A DNA stretch of 11,107 nucleotides from NCBI GenBank assembly GCA_022842805.1, contig JALHOX010000114.1, forward strand, positions 1-11,107, in the 5' to 3' direction. The notes below the pieces were generated by a model. That model was given only the letters and a program-made list of their open reading frames with translations, ran no database searches and was not told where the DNA came from. Shown here in pieces: positions 1 through 6,803 of this stretch. The position numbers and the translations under genes are program-made. How positions within the stretch are numbered: position 1 is the stretch's first letter; each line of letters begins with the position of its first letter. The stretch comes from Phycisphaerae bacterium (GTDB lineage Bacteria > Planctomycetota > Phycisphaerae > UBA1845 > Fen-1342).

Positions 1-2
1 CG

Positions 3-1736
3 TGGGCGGAGACGGCGGGGGACCCGGCGGCGCTGGCGCCGAATTCGGCGCTGGCGTACATCGGCGTGACGGACATGAAGCAGATTTGGGCCGACCTGGA
101 GAAGACGGCGGCCTACAAGCTCTATCAGCAGCCGGAGATTCGCGAAGCGATCGCGGAGTGGAACGTCGCCGCGAAGATGTTTGACGGCATGAAGGCGAAG
201 TTTGCCGCGGCGCTCGATACGCCGGTGGAGCAGCTCAAGAATCCGTTTGCGGGCCCTGGCGCGGTGTACATCATCATGGAGAGCGGCGACGAGGAACCGA
301 CGCCGGTCTTTATCGCGACGGTCGGCGACAAAGAGCTGATGACGCAGTACTTCGAGACGGCGACCAAGAAGATGAAGGCCGCCGCCAGCGAGTCGGAGAC
401 GAAGGAAGTCGGCGACGCGACGCTGCACATCTTCAAGAACACCCGCAGCGCCGACTCGGCCAACGCCAACGGCGCCGAGGAGGGCAACGCCGAAGATGTC
501 GATTCGCCGGAGGCGGCGGTGGACAAGATGATGTCGAGCATGGGCGACCTGATCTCTTCGGAGAATCTGCCGCCGGAGATCGTGCTGGTTCGCAGCAAGG
601 ATCACTTCATCATCGCGGGCAACGAGCGTGGGGCGAAGTCGGCCATCGACCGCGAGAGCGCACGGCTTTCGGCGCACGACGACTATCGCGAGCTGGCGAA
701 GCTGCGCGAGGATCTGGGACAGGTTCGGATGTTCGTCAATGTGCCGGGGATTTTTGACGCGACGAAGCCGAAGGACAGCGCTGAGGCCGAAGAGCACAAG
801 AAGGCCGGCGAATCGATGGGAATCCGCTCTTTCCGCAGCTTTGTGGGCACGGCTCAGATCGCCGGCGAGGAAGCCGACATGCGGGTCGACGGCATTCAGT
901 TGCTGACCTCCGACCGTCAGGGTCTGGCTCGGCTGCTGAGCTTTGAGAATGCACCGGTGGCGCCGGCTTCGAACATCGATTCCAACAATCTGTTCTTCAT
1001 CAGCGCCAACATCGAGCTGCCGAAGCTGCTGGACGAGATCGAGCGCATGCTGCGCCAGACCGACCCGAATGCCGCCGATCAGATGCGGGCCGGGCTGGAG
1101 CAGGTGCCGCTGGGCGAAAAGCCGGTGAACATGCGCAAGGACTTCATTGATTATCTGAAGGGGCCGATCACGTTCGGGCTGGACTTGCGCAAGCCGTATC
1201 TGGCCGAAGAGGTGCGCATGCTGGTGGCCCTGGGCTGCAAGGACACGGCGGCGGTGACGCGGTTCTTCTCCGGCGTGCCGATGTTCACGCCGCGCGAGGC
1301 GAGCGGATCGACGATTTTCGAGACGCCGATGGCGCCGATCTCGATGACGGCGAGCGGGGGTCGGTTCATTCTTGGCTCCAAGCCCGGAGTGGACACGGCG
1401 CTGGCGGGCGCGTCGGGCGATTCGCTGGCGGACAGCGCCGGGTTCCGCCGGGCTGCCAAGCAGATGCCGTCGGAAGCGTGGCTGACGCTGTACACCGACG
1501 CGCGGCGCATGACCGAGGCGATGCTCGGCTATGTGGCCGATGAGAACGCGCTGAACAACACCATGAACCCGGGGGCGATGTTCGTGGCGGCGATGGCCGA
1601 AGGGATGGTCGGGCCGGACGAGAAGTCGCGTGAGGCGGCCAAGAAGCTGATGCCGAGCCAATCGCAGCAGCTCTTTACCATCACGACGACGCCCGAGGGG
1701 CTGCGCGTCAGCGCGGTCTTGACCAAGCCGGAATAA
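3..1736 (+). CDS. Large uncharacterised protein, 5' end missing
   Basis: I do not recognise this family. The reading frame is open to the left edge, and the residues before the first ATG (position 66) read as ordinary protein (for example PNSALAYIGVTDMKQIW). The gene therefore most likely begins outside the window and 66 is an internal Met. 577 codons are visible, ending in TAA. The protein is acidic and Ala-rich, with no obvious membrane segment. A low-complexity acidic stretch lies around nt 440-530 (Asn, Ala, Glu and Asp rich). The style, with alternating folded blocks of the 'F(I/V)ATVGDKELM' kind and an 'FILGSKPGVDTAL' segment, resembles the long exported proteins of unknown role common in planctomycetes (DUF3352-like). 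That is an impression only. Any signal peptide would be in the missing part. A hairpin follows the stop codon. Confidence 0.8.
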   Translation, partial: WAETAGDPAALAPNSALAYIGVTDMKQIWADLEKTAAYKLYQQPEIREAIAEWNVAAKMFDGMKAKFAAALDTPVEQLKNPFAGPGAVYIIMESGDEEPTPVFIATVGDKELMTQYFETATKKMKAAASESETKEVGDATLHIFKNTRSADSANANGAEEGNAEDVDSPEAAVDKMMSSMGDLISSENLPPEIVLVRSKDHFIIAGNERGAKSAIDRESARLSAHDDYRELAKLREDLGQVRMFVNVPGIFDATKPKDSAEAEEHKKAGESMGIRSFRSFVGTAQIAGEEADMRVDGIQLLTSDRQGLARLLSFENAPVAPASNIDSNNLFFISANIELPKLLDEIERMLRQTDPNAADQMRAGLEQVPLGEKPVNMRKDFIDYLKGPITFGLDLRKPYLAEEVRMLVALGCKDTAAVTRFFSGVPMFTPREASGSTIFETPMAPISMTASGGRFILGSKPGVDTALAGASGDSLADSAGFRRAAKQMPSEAWLTLYTDARRMTEAMLGYVADENALNNTMNPGAMFVAAMAEGMVGPDEKSREAAKKLMPSQSQQLFTITTTPEGLRVSAVLTKPE

Positions 1737-1750
1737 TGACGTTGTTTGCA

Positions 1751-1770
1751 CTGCGCCCGGATGGGCGCAG
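1751..1770 (+). terminator. Perfect GC hairpin after the first gene
   Basis: An 8-bp perfect stem (CTGCGCCC / GGGCGCAG) closes a 4-nt loop, 14 nt after the TAA of the upstream gene. No T-run follows, so it is not a textbook intrinsic terminator. It could act as a 3'-end stabiliser or a weak terminator. The same arms recur at 4828-4847. A second, weaker stem (tcccg/cggga, 1793-1806) follows. Confidence 0.45.
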
Positions 1771-1870
1771 CCAGCCGATCGGTCAGAATCGCTCCCGCGT
1801 CCGGGAACGGCTCTGATCGATCTTTGTCTCAGAGATTTGTCCACGGCAAAGCGAGTCCGGAGGTTTTCGC

Positions 1871-2863
1871 ATGACCGAAGCGATGTTTGGAACGACCTCG
1901 ATTTCATGCAGTCCGTCGCCCGCCGCGGGGCGGCGTTCGTGGCTGCGGCGCGCGGCGCTGGGGCTGATGGTTCTGCCGTTCGTCGGCTGCCAACTGGTGA
2001 CCGATCCGAATGGGAACGGGAACGGCAACTCGAACAGCGGCGGCGGGAACGGGAACGCCAACGACAATTCGAGCGGTTCGCCGATTGATCGCGATACCGT
2101 CGGTTACTTCATCAACAACCAGGTGCGCGACAAACTGCTGATCGCCGGTCGAGCCGCGAGCGGCGACGAGTTTTTCGTGTTCGGCACGCGCACGGCGCAG
2201 AACTTCCCCGAGCGGGTCGAATATCTGCTGGTGATCAACAAAGACGGGCAGAACGCGTTCATCGAGTTTGACGACGACGGCTGGCCGGTGTTCGCGCGTG
2301 GCTTCGACCGCAGCTTTGTGGAGGTGGACTACCTGATCAAGACGCAGGCGGAGATCGTCGCCAATCTTGATATTCGCGACGAGACCAACGACCTGCAGGA
2401 AGTGGTTCCCGTCACGTTTAACGGGCGGCGCACGGCGCGGCAGGTGTCGGACGCGGTCTTCGCCGAGACCAGCTTCAGGCCGGTGTTGCCGGTGGCGCCG
2501 ACGACCAACCCGCGCAGCGTGCGGTTCGAGGAGGCCGGCGTTGCATTTGAAATTGCGAGCGACGATGACGGCAAGTTTGACGAGGGTCGCTTCGCGCCGG
2601 TTCGCGTCGGCGACACGCTCTTTCAGGGCTACGTCGTCGGGCTGATTCCGCCGGTCGAATTCGCGATCACGATCCTGGGCGAGGCGCTGCTCAGCACCTG
2701 GGACAACACGGTGGAGGTGGAGCGCGAGGGCGTGTTGTCGGCGTATGCGCCGATCTTCTTCATCGGCCCGGTGATCAACGGATCGTTCGAGCGAATCGAG
2801 TTCGCGTCGCTGAACGCTGCGTTCGAAGATCTGCCGCCGCAACCGACGCGTCCGCGCGACTGA
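1871..2863 (+). CDS. Predicted lipoprotein with Gly/Asn-rich linker
   Basis: 330 aa of unknown function. The ATG is preceded by a good ribosome-binding site (GGAGG at 1859-1863, 7-nt spacing), which fixes the start. An unusually long polar N-region (about 20 residues) comes before RRSWLRR and a hydrophobic stretch ending in LPFVGC. Cys40 would be the lipidated residue. The lipobox is imperfect because Phe, not Leu, is at -3. Directly after Cys40 comes a linker of repeated Gly-Asn and Ser (residues 47-70), then a soluble domain of about 260 residues with many Asp/Glu and β-like segments. The likely site is the outer or cytoplasmic membrane, facing the periplasm. The gene stands alone: about 134 bp after the upstream gene and converging on motB with a 23-bp gap. 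I see no enzyme motif. Confidence 0.75.
   Translation: MTEAMFGTTSISCSPSPAAGRRSWLRRAALGLMVLPFVGCQLVTDPNGNGNGNSNSGGGNGNANDNSSGSPIDRDTVGYFINNQVRDKLLIAGRAASGDEFFVFGTRTAQNFPERVEYLLVINKDGQNAFIEFDDDGWPVFARGFDRSFVEVDYLIKTQAEIVANLDIRDETNDLQEVVPVTFNGRRTARQVSDAVFAETSFRPVLPVAPTTNPRSVRFEEAGVAFEIASDDDGKFDEGRFAPVRVGDTLFQGYVVGLIPPVEFAITILGEALLSTWDNTVEVEREGVLSAYAPIFFIGPVINGSFERIEFASLNAAFEDLPPQPTRPRD
2009..2056 (+). repeat. Gly/Asn low-complexity coding repeat
   Basis: Codons for alternating Asn and Gly (AAC/GGG/GGC) with a few Ser make a simple repeat directly after the lipid-attachment Cys. It probably forms a flexible tether holding the folded domain off the membrane. Confidence 0.6.
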
Positions 2864-2869
2864 GTCGGG

Positions 2870-2884
2870 CCCGCGGCGCGCGGG
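2870..2884. terminator. GC hairpin in the 23-bp convergent gap
   Basis: CCCGCG and CGCGGG form a 6-bp stem around a 3-nt loop. It fills almost the whole gap between the stop codons of the lipoprotein gene (+) and motB (-). There is no T-run on either side. It may serve both transcripts as a shared weak terminator or RNA end. Confidence 0.4.
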
Positions 2885-2886
2885 AA

Positions 2887-3795
2887 TCAGTGATGTCCGT
2901 CGTCCTTCTTCGCCGCCGGCGCTGCTTGCGCCGGCGCTTCTTTTGCCTGCACCTCGGCGGCGTTTCGCGGGGCGGAGTCACTGTCGTATTTCTTGTCGGT
3001 GTCGACGACTTCGACGCGCTGATTGGCGGAGTGGCCGGCGGCGTCGTAGGCCGTTCCGACGACGCGTTCGTTGTCGCCACAGGCGGTGACCCGCAGCCGC
3101 TGCCATTCGATGCCGCGCGCCGCCAGCCCGTCGGCGACGGCCTTGGCGCGGTCGTAGGAAAGCTGCATGCCGCGGTCTTCGCGGCTGAAGGCCTCGGCAC
3201 TGCTGACGTGGCCGCGGAGCTCGATCACATTTGAGAGTCCGCGCCGCTCTTCGGCCAGGCGTTCGATGCGAGCGGCGGCCTCGGCGTCGAGCTGGACCGA
3301 CTCGGCGACGAAGTGCAACACGCCGCCGTAGGCGACATAGTCGCTGGGCCGCTGGGCCTTGAAGCTCTGGCCGGTGCCGTCGACGTCCTTGGAATTGTCC
3401 TCGGATTTGGCGGCTTTTTGCTGCATTCGGCGATAGAGAACGGAATCGCGGGGGTCGTCGGCCGAGACGGGGTTGTTGAACGCCTCGCGCATAGCGATGG
3501 CCCAATCGAGCATCTGGGCCGAGGAGCCCTCGCTGACCTCTTCGCTTTCGTCGGCGGCGCCGCCGCTGCGAGCGGCTGGGGCGGGATCCTCGGCGGGCTT
3601 CATGTTCATGGCGAGCAAGACGACGAAGAAGCCCATCATGAGCGCGACGTTATCGGCGAATGAAATCAGCCACTCTGGTGCGCCTTCGTGTTCGCCCTCG
3701 GCGTGGCCTCCGCCGCCGCCGTGACCACCGCCGTGGCCGCCGCCATGGCCCCCGCCGCCGTGGCCGCCTTCGTGCTTGTCATGTTCGTCAGACAT
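2887..3795 (-). CDS. motB: MotB, flagellar stator protein with OmpA-like domain
   Basis: 302 aa counted from the ATG at 3795. A TTG eight codons upstream is possible but has no better ribosome-binding site. MotB anchors the stator to peptidoglycan and forms the ion channel with MotA. The N-terminus (residues 5-36) is an extreme His/Gly-rich tail. It leads into the single transmembrane helix (about 43-65) with the MotB plug-domain signature PEWLISFADNVALMMGFF. Asp48 lines up with the proton-binding Asp32 of E. coli MotB. A linker of about 90 residues follows, then an OmpA-like peptidoglycan-binding domain (about 154-265) with LSYDRAKAV and ANQRVEV, matching the family's LSxxRAxxV and NRRVEI. 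The tail is charged, Ala/Lys rich and ends in two His. The gene is downstream of motA in the same direction. The OmpA domain is somewhat divergent, so a non-flagellar MotB-like role is less likely but possible. Confidence 0.88.
   Translation of the reverse strand: MSDEHDKHEGGHGGGGHGGGHGGGHGGGGGHAEGEHEGAPEWLISFADNVALMMGFFVVLLAMNMKPAEDPAPAARSGGAADESEEVSEGSSAQMLDWAIAMREAFNNPVSADDPRDSVLYRRMQQKAAKSEDNSKDVDGTGQSFKAQRPSDYVAYGGVLHFVAESVQLDAEAAARIERLAEERRGLSNVIELRGHVSSAEAFSREDRGMQLSYDRAKAVADGLAARGIEWQRLRVTACGDNERVVGTAYDAAGHSANQRVEVVDTDKKYDSDSAPRNAAEVQAKEAPAQAAPAAKKDDGHH
3703..3762 (-). repeat. His/Gly repeat region inside motB
   Basis: Repeated GGC/GGG (Gly) and CAC (His) codons encode residues 12-31 of MotB, in units of HGGG or HGGGG. 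It is a coding simple repeat and is likely to change in length between relatives. Confidence 0.65.
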
Positions 3796-3820
3796 TGCGG
3801 TGGCTTTCGGCTCGTGCAAG

Positions 3821-3845
3821 GCGCTCGAGCAATTGCTTCGAGCGC
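3821..3845 (-). promoter_or_regulatory. Hairpin just upstream of motB
   Basis: GCGCTCGA (3821-3828) pairs perfectly with TCGAGCGC (3838-3845). The inner GC/GC pair around AATT extends the stem past one bulged base. On the motAB transcript it lies about 25 nt before the motB ATG and covers the region before the alternative TTG start. It may be an RNA processing or stabilising element, or a control on motB translation. No function is shown. Confidence 0.4.
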
Positions 3846-3884
3846 GGCTTCCGGATCGCAGTTACTCAACCGGCTTCGGAGCAG

Positions 3885-3903
3885 CACTGCTCACAGAGCA
3901 GTG
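3885..3903 (-). promoter_or_regulatory. Second hairpin in the motA-motB spacer
   Basis: CACTGCT and AGCAGTG form a perfect 7-bp stem with a 5-nt loop. It lies 83 nt after the motA stop. No T-run follows on the minus strand, so it is not a clear terminator. With the hairpin at 3821-3845 it is the only structure I see in the 191-bp spacer 3796-3986. Confidence 0.4.
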
Positions 3904-3986
3904 GCACACCGAATGTTTTTCTCGCGTTCGGCGCCTCGCGGCGGCGTCGCTTCGACGCGGCGCCGATCCGTCGCGCCGTCGGGCTG

Positions 3987-4769
3987 TTACGCCGCCTGTC
4001 GCAGCTTTTCGCGCCCGCCGACGGGGATGAAGGCGGCCATTTTCTCGAGCGTCATGCGTGGGTTGTCGCCGGCCTGAATGGAGAGAATGCCCTGGAGCAT
4101 CATTTCCTTGTTCAGGATCTCCTCGCCGGAGCGGAGGGCCAGCTTGTCGCCCATTGGTCCGGCGATGGCGTTGGCGACGATGGCGCCGTACATCGTGGCG
4201 ACGACGGCGACGGCCAGCGCGTTACCCATTTTTCCGATGTCGGCCGATGCGAGCTGGCCGAACATACCGACCTGACCGACGAGCGTTCCGACCAGTCCGT
4301 AGCCGGGTCCGTAGAGCTTGATGAGGTCGAAGAGCTTTTTGCCGGACTTGTGCCGCTCCTGCATCGCCATCACTTCCATGCGGAGCGTGGCCTCGATTGC
4401 TTCCGGAGGCGCGCCATCGACGACCATGCGCAATCCGGAGGAGAGGAACTTGTCCTTGATATTGGCGCACTCGGCCTCGAGCGAGAGCACGCCGTCGCGA
4501 CGGGCCTTTTCCGAGAGCGAGCTCATCAGCTTGATGACCTCGATCGCAGAAACACCTTTGTGAAACAGAAATCGCTTGAGGTAGCCGGGGATCTGCTTGA
4601 TCTTCTCCATGGGCAGGGCCATGAAGACGACGCTGATGGATCCGCCGCCGACCATCAGCACGCCTTCGCCCGAGTAGAACATTTCGAAGTGTCCGTGCGA
4701 GACTTCGTAGAAGACGAAGCCGAGGCAGCCGAAGCCGATCAGGCACCCAATCAGGCTGGCAATGTCCAT
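3987..4769 (-). CDS. motA: MotA, flagellar stator proton-channel subunit
   Basis: 260 aa, close to the family's usual 250-290. MotA surrounds MotB and couples ion flow to torque on the flagellar rotor. The start ATG at 4769 has AGGA 6 nt upstream. Four membrane helices are visible: about 3-22, 34-52, 153-172 and 186-204. The large cytoplasmic loop between helices 2 and 3 holds SEKARRDGVLSLEAE, the MotA signature with the charged residues (here Arg90/Arg91 and Glu98) that contact the rotor protein FliG. Helix 3 starts with YGPGYGLVGTLVG, where Pro155 matches the conserved Pro173 of E. coli. Helix 4 ends in ANAIAGP (Pro205), followed by the family's 'KLALRSGEEILNKEMMLQGILSIQAGDNPR' type tail (positions about 209-238). 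The same frame stays open far upstream to 6071, but that part is Arg/Pro-rich shadow sequence. It pairs with motB downstream, so the order motA-motB is standard. Confidence 0.92.
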   Translation of the reverse strand: MDIASLIGCLIGFGCLGFVFYEVSHGHFEMFYSGEGVLMVGGGSISVVFMALPMEKIKQIPGYLKRFLFHKGVSAIEVIKLMSSLSEKARRDGVLSLEAECANIKDKFLSSGLRMVVDGAPPEAIEATLRMEVMAMQERHKSGKKLFDLIKLYGPGYGLVGTLVGQVGMFGQLASADIGKMGNALAVAVVATMYGAIVANAIAGPMGDKLALRSGEEILNKEMMLQGILSIQAGDNPRMTLEKMAAFIPVGGREKLRQAA

Positions 4770-4827
4770 GAGTCGTCCTGCCACGTCACGCGCAAAATGA
4801 GCCGCGCGTCGCGCCACCGGCACTGGC

Positions 4828-4847
4828 TGCGCCCAGCGACGGGCGCA
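4828..4847. repeat. GC hairpin in the motA / uvrC-like divergent region
   Basis: TGCGCCC and GGGCGCA form a 7-bp perfect stem with a 6-nt loop, midway between the divergent starts at 4769 and 4950. The arms are identical to those of the hairpin at 1751-1770, although the loops differ. Five A residues follow on the plus strand, so it does not read as a terminator in either direction. I see no convincing promoter for motA or for the UvrC-like gene in 4770-4949. Confidence 0.4.
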
Positions 4848-4943
4848 AAAAGCTAGTGCTTCAGGACGTTCATCGGTGCGCGCGGCGGGCGACTTTGGGA
4901 TCAGTCGCGGCTGGTTCGCTCGCGCGGCGCAGTCGACTACATT

Positions 4944-4948
4944 GGAGG
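4944..4948 (+). promoter_or_regulatory. GGAGG unusually close to a GTG start
   Basis: GGAGG ends only 1 nt before the GTG chosen for the UvrC-like gene. That is tighter than normal 5-9 nt spacing. No better in-frame start is nearby: an ATT lies just upstream and a TTG about 60 nt downstream. The true start is therefore uncertain by up to about 20 codons. Confidence 0.4.
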
Positions 4949-4949
4949 C

Positions 4950-6158
4950 GTGTCGTCCGTCTTTGAGTCTCAGGCCGGCCCCGGCCGGCGTCAGCCGCTC
5001 GACGCGCTGTTGCCCGAGCGGCGCACATTCGCGGACCGGCCCAGCGACGCCGAGCTGGCGGCGCTCCCGGCATGCGCGGCGGTATATCTGTTGGAAGCCG
5101 GCGATGGCGCGTCGGTCTTGCTGGCTCACACGCAGAATCTGCGCCGGCTGGCGCAGTCGCGCTTTTCGCAACCGCTGCCGGACGAATCGCCGGCACCGCG
5201 GGCCGATCTGGCGGAGATCGTCCGCGCCATCCGCTGGCGCGAGGTCGACAGCCGCTTCGAGGCCGACTGGCGTTATTGGCGTTGCGTCACTCAGCTTTCG
5301 CCGCGCGAAGCGGACAAGCTGGCTCCGTTTGGGCCGGCGAGCTACCTGCGGCTGGACCTTGGCGAAGCGATTCCGCACCCCGAGGTGAGCGAGCGCGTGT
5401 GTCGCGCGTCGGGGGCGTTCATCGGCCCCTTTCCGAGCCGCTCCGCGGCCAACGCGGCGCACGAAGGCATCGTCGATCTGTTTGATCTTTGCCGCTATCC
5501 GGAGCAGGTGCGGCGTGCGCCGCGCGGAGAGCGGTGCGCCTATGCCGAGATGGGCCGGTGTGACGCGCCGTGCGACGGCGCGTCGTCGATCGCGGACTAC
5601 CGCCGGCGGGTTGAAGACGCGTGGCGCTTTGCGTCGGGCGGCGTCGCGGATTGGATCGCGGAGGCGGAGCAACGCATGCGGTCGCTTGCGGGGGCGTTGC
5701 AGTTTGAGAAGGCGGCGTTGCTGAAGACGCAACTGGAGTTTGCTCGGCGATGGAGCCGGTCGTTTTTCGGTGCGCGGCTCGTCGCTGCGAGGCCGACCGT
5801 GCTGCTGATACCGGTCGTGCGGCGGCGGGCATGGAAGCCGTTTTACTTTCTTGATGGTGCGCTGCTTGATGGTCCGCGGATCGCCGAGCGGAAGCTGGCG
5901 GCGGAGTTGACGCTGTGGCTTGAACGAGCGGGTGCGTCTGCGGCTCAGGCGCTGGCGGAGACCGACCCGGACATGCGCATGCGCCAGCACTGGCTGGTGG
6001 CTGGTTTTCTGCAGCATCCGCGGTCGCAGGAGGCGATCATCTTTGACCCGGGGGCGACCGACGCCGCTCAACAGGTCGCGGCTGCGGTGGCGGCGAAGCG
6101 CGGGCGTATGGGAAGCTCTTTAAGTCATGCCCCAGACAAACACAGCCCAGAGCGCTGA
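4950..6158 (+). CDS. UvrC-like protein with degenerate GIY-YIG domain
   Basis: 402 aa from a GTG start. Residues 38-130 have the layout of a UvrC N-terminal GIY-YIG domain, but the hallmark motifs have decayed. 'GIY' reads AVY (44-46) and 'YIG' reads LLA (57-59), although TQNLRRL matches the usual xxNLxxR. FIGPFPSRSAANAA (157-170) follows, as in UvrC. Next come Cys181, Cys196, Cys204 and Cys208, whose spacing and context (AEMGRCDAPCDG) match the UvrC cysteine cluster, reported as an Fe-S site in E. coli. A UVR-type helix for UvrB contact is at about 243-268 (ALQFEKAALLKTQL). UvrC normally exceeds 550 aa, and I see no RNase H-like endonuclease or HhH domain in residues 270-402. The protein is therefore likely not a full UvrC. 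It may be a repair accessory, a UvrB-binding factor or a decaying paralogue. Its last 39 bp overlap the convergent gene. Confidence 0.75.
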   Translation: MSSVFESQAGPGRRQPLDALLPERRTFADRPSDAELAALPACAAVYLLEAGDGASVLLAHTQNLRRLAQSRFSQPLPDESPAPRADLAEIVRAIRWREVDSRFEADWRYWRCVTQLSPREADKLAPFGPASYLRLDLGEAIPHPEVSERVCRASGAFIGPFPSRSAANAAHEGIVDLFDLCRYPEQVRRAPRGERCAYAEMGRCDAPCDGASSIADYRRRVEDAWRFASGGVADWIAEAEQRMRSLAGALQFEKAALLKTQLEFARRWSRSFFGARLVAARPTVLLIPVVRRRAWKPFYFLDGALLDGPRIAERKLAAELTLWLERAGASAAQALAETDPDMRMRQHWLVAGFLQHPRSQEAIIFDPGATDAAQQVAAAVAAKRGRMGSSLSHAPDKHSPER

Positions 6159-6662
6159 GATCACGCCGCAGAAGAGGATGAACTCGCGGAAGGTTTCGTC
6201 GAAGACGCGGAGAAGGATGGGCACGGTGGTGAGCGCGATCAGCGGGCTGCAGCATATGAAAAAGCCGGCGGGATTGCCGATGCGGTAGTAGCAGGCGACA
6301 AAGCCGCCGATATAGAGCGTCCAGCCGATGGTGTAGAGCGTGTTGTCAATGCGGCTGGCGCGGACGAGCTGCTTGTAGTCGACATCTTCCCAGCGGACGG
6401 GCTTGCCGCACTCGGGGCAGATCGGGGTGGGCATGCCCTTCGTTTCATAGCCGCAATTTGGGCATTTGTCGGGTAGGCCGACGGGCGGGCGGTCGAGGCG
6501 GAGCGGTTCGAAGGGGTCGAGGTCTGCGCCGCGTCCGGGATTCAACGTGGTAGGCAAGGCGCGCGGCGGATCGTTGTTTGGCGATGAGGGCGCGGGGGGC
6601 GGCGGCGCCGGCTCAAGCTCGTAGACGTCGTCGTCTTCAGGATGGGGCCGCGGTGTGTTCAT
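6120..6662 (-). CDS. Zinc-ribbon membrane protein, three TM helices
   Basis: 180 aa from the ATG at 6662. A TTG eight codons upstream is the alternative; neither has a clear ribosome-binding site. The N-terminal 65 residues are acidic and Pro-rich and probably disordered. A zinc ribbon follows: Cys67-x2-Cys70 and Cys82-x2-Cys85 (CPNCGYETKG...CPECGKPV). Three hydrophobic helices come next, at about 108-126, 132-152 and 159-178. The protein would be in the cytoplasmic membrane with the ribbon probably inside. The family is unknown. Such short zinc-ribbon/TM proteins are common in planctomycetes. Its 3' end overlaps the end of the UvrC-like gene tail to tail. It is divergent from two other zinc-ribbon membrane proteins (6804, 7442), which suggests a related role, though their C-terminal domains differ. 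Confidence 0.72.
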   Translation of the reverse strand: MNTPRPHPEDDDVYELEPAPPPPAPSSPNNDPPRALPTTLNPGRGADLDPFEPLRLDRPPVGLPDKCPNCGYETKGMPTPICPECGKPVRWEDVDYKQLVRASRIDNTLYTIGWTLYIGGFVACYYRIGNPAGFFICCSPLIALTTVPILLRVFDETFREFILFCGVISALWAVFVWGMT

Positions 6663-6755
6663 GGCTTTGACCGCGAATGGTAACAACGGAACGGGAGGAA
6701 ACGCCCGAGCGGCGAACGGGGAGCGGCCGGCCCCCTGCCGCCGGGTCAGCCTGAC

Positions 6756-6773
6756 ACCGTACGGACCGTGCGG
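6756..6773. repeat. Tandem 9-bp repeat, possible operator
   Basis: ACCGTACGG is followed directly by ACCGTGCGG, with one mismatch. The first copy contains the perfect palindrome CCGTACGG. It lies between the divergent starts at 6662 and 6804, 9 bp upstream of a TAAAAT box. This is a typical place for a regulator site. Nothing identifies the regulator. Confidence 0.4.
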
Positions 6774-6782
6774 TGCTGCGAG

Positions 6783-6788
6783 TAAAAT
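6783..6788 (+). promoter_or_regulatory. Possible -10 box for the zinc-ribbon pair
   Basis: TAAAAT is a 5/6 match to the sigma-70 -10 box in GC-rich surroundings. No good -35 is spaced 16-18 bp upstream (ACGGAC at best), although CTGACA occurs 26 bp upstream. A start near 6795 would leave a leader of about 10 nt with only GGGA as a ribosome-binding site. Confidence 0.3.
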
Positions 6789-6803
6789 CTAGCGGCGGGA
6801 ACA

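Noticed and set aside
1904..2842. 312-codon minus-strand frame opposite the lipoprotein
   Set aside because: Its composition is Arg/His/Val-rich shadow sequence. The plus-strand frame has a ribosome-binding site, signal peptide and lipobox.
3660..4856. 398-codon plus-strand frame across motA and the motB start
   Set aside because: It is the antisense of the well-conserved motA, with no homology of its own.
4770..6071. N-terminal extension of the motA frame up to 6071
   Set aside because: The extension is Arg-rich and antisense to the UvrC-like gene. MotA homology starts exactly at the ATG at 4769, which has its own ribosome-binding site.
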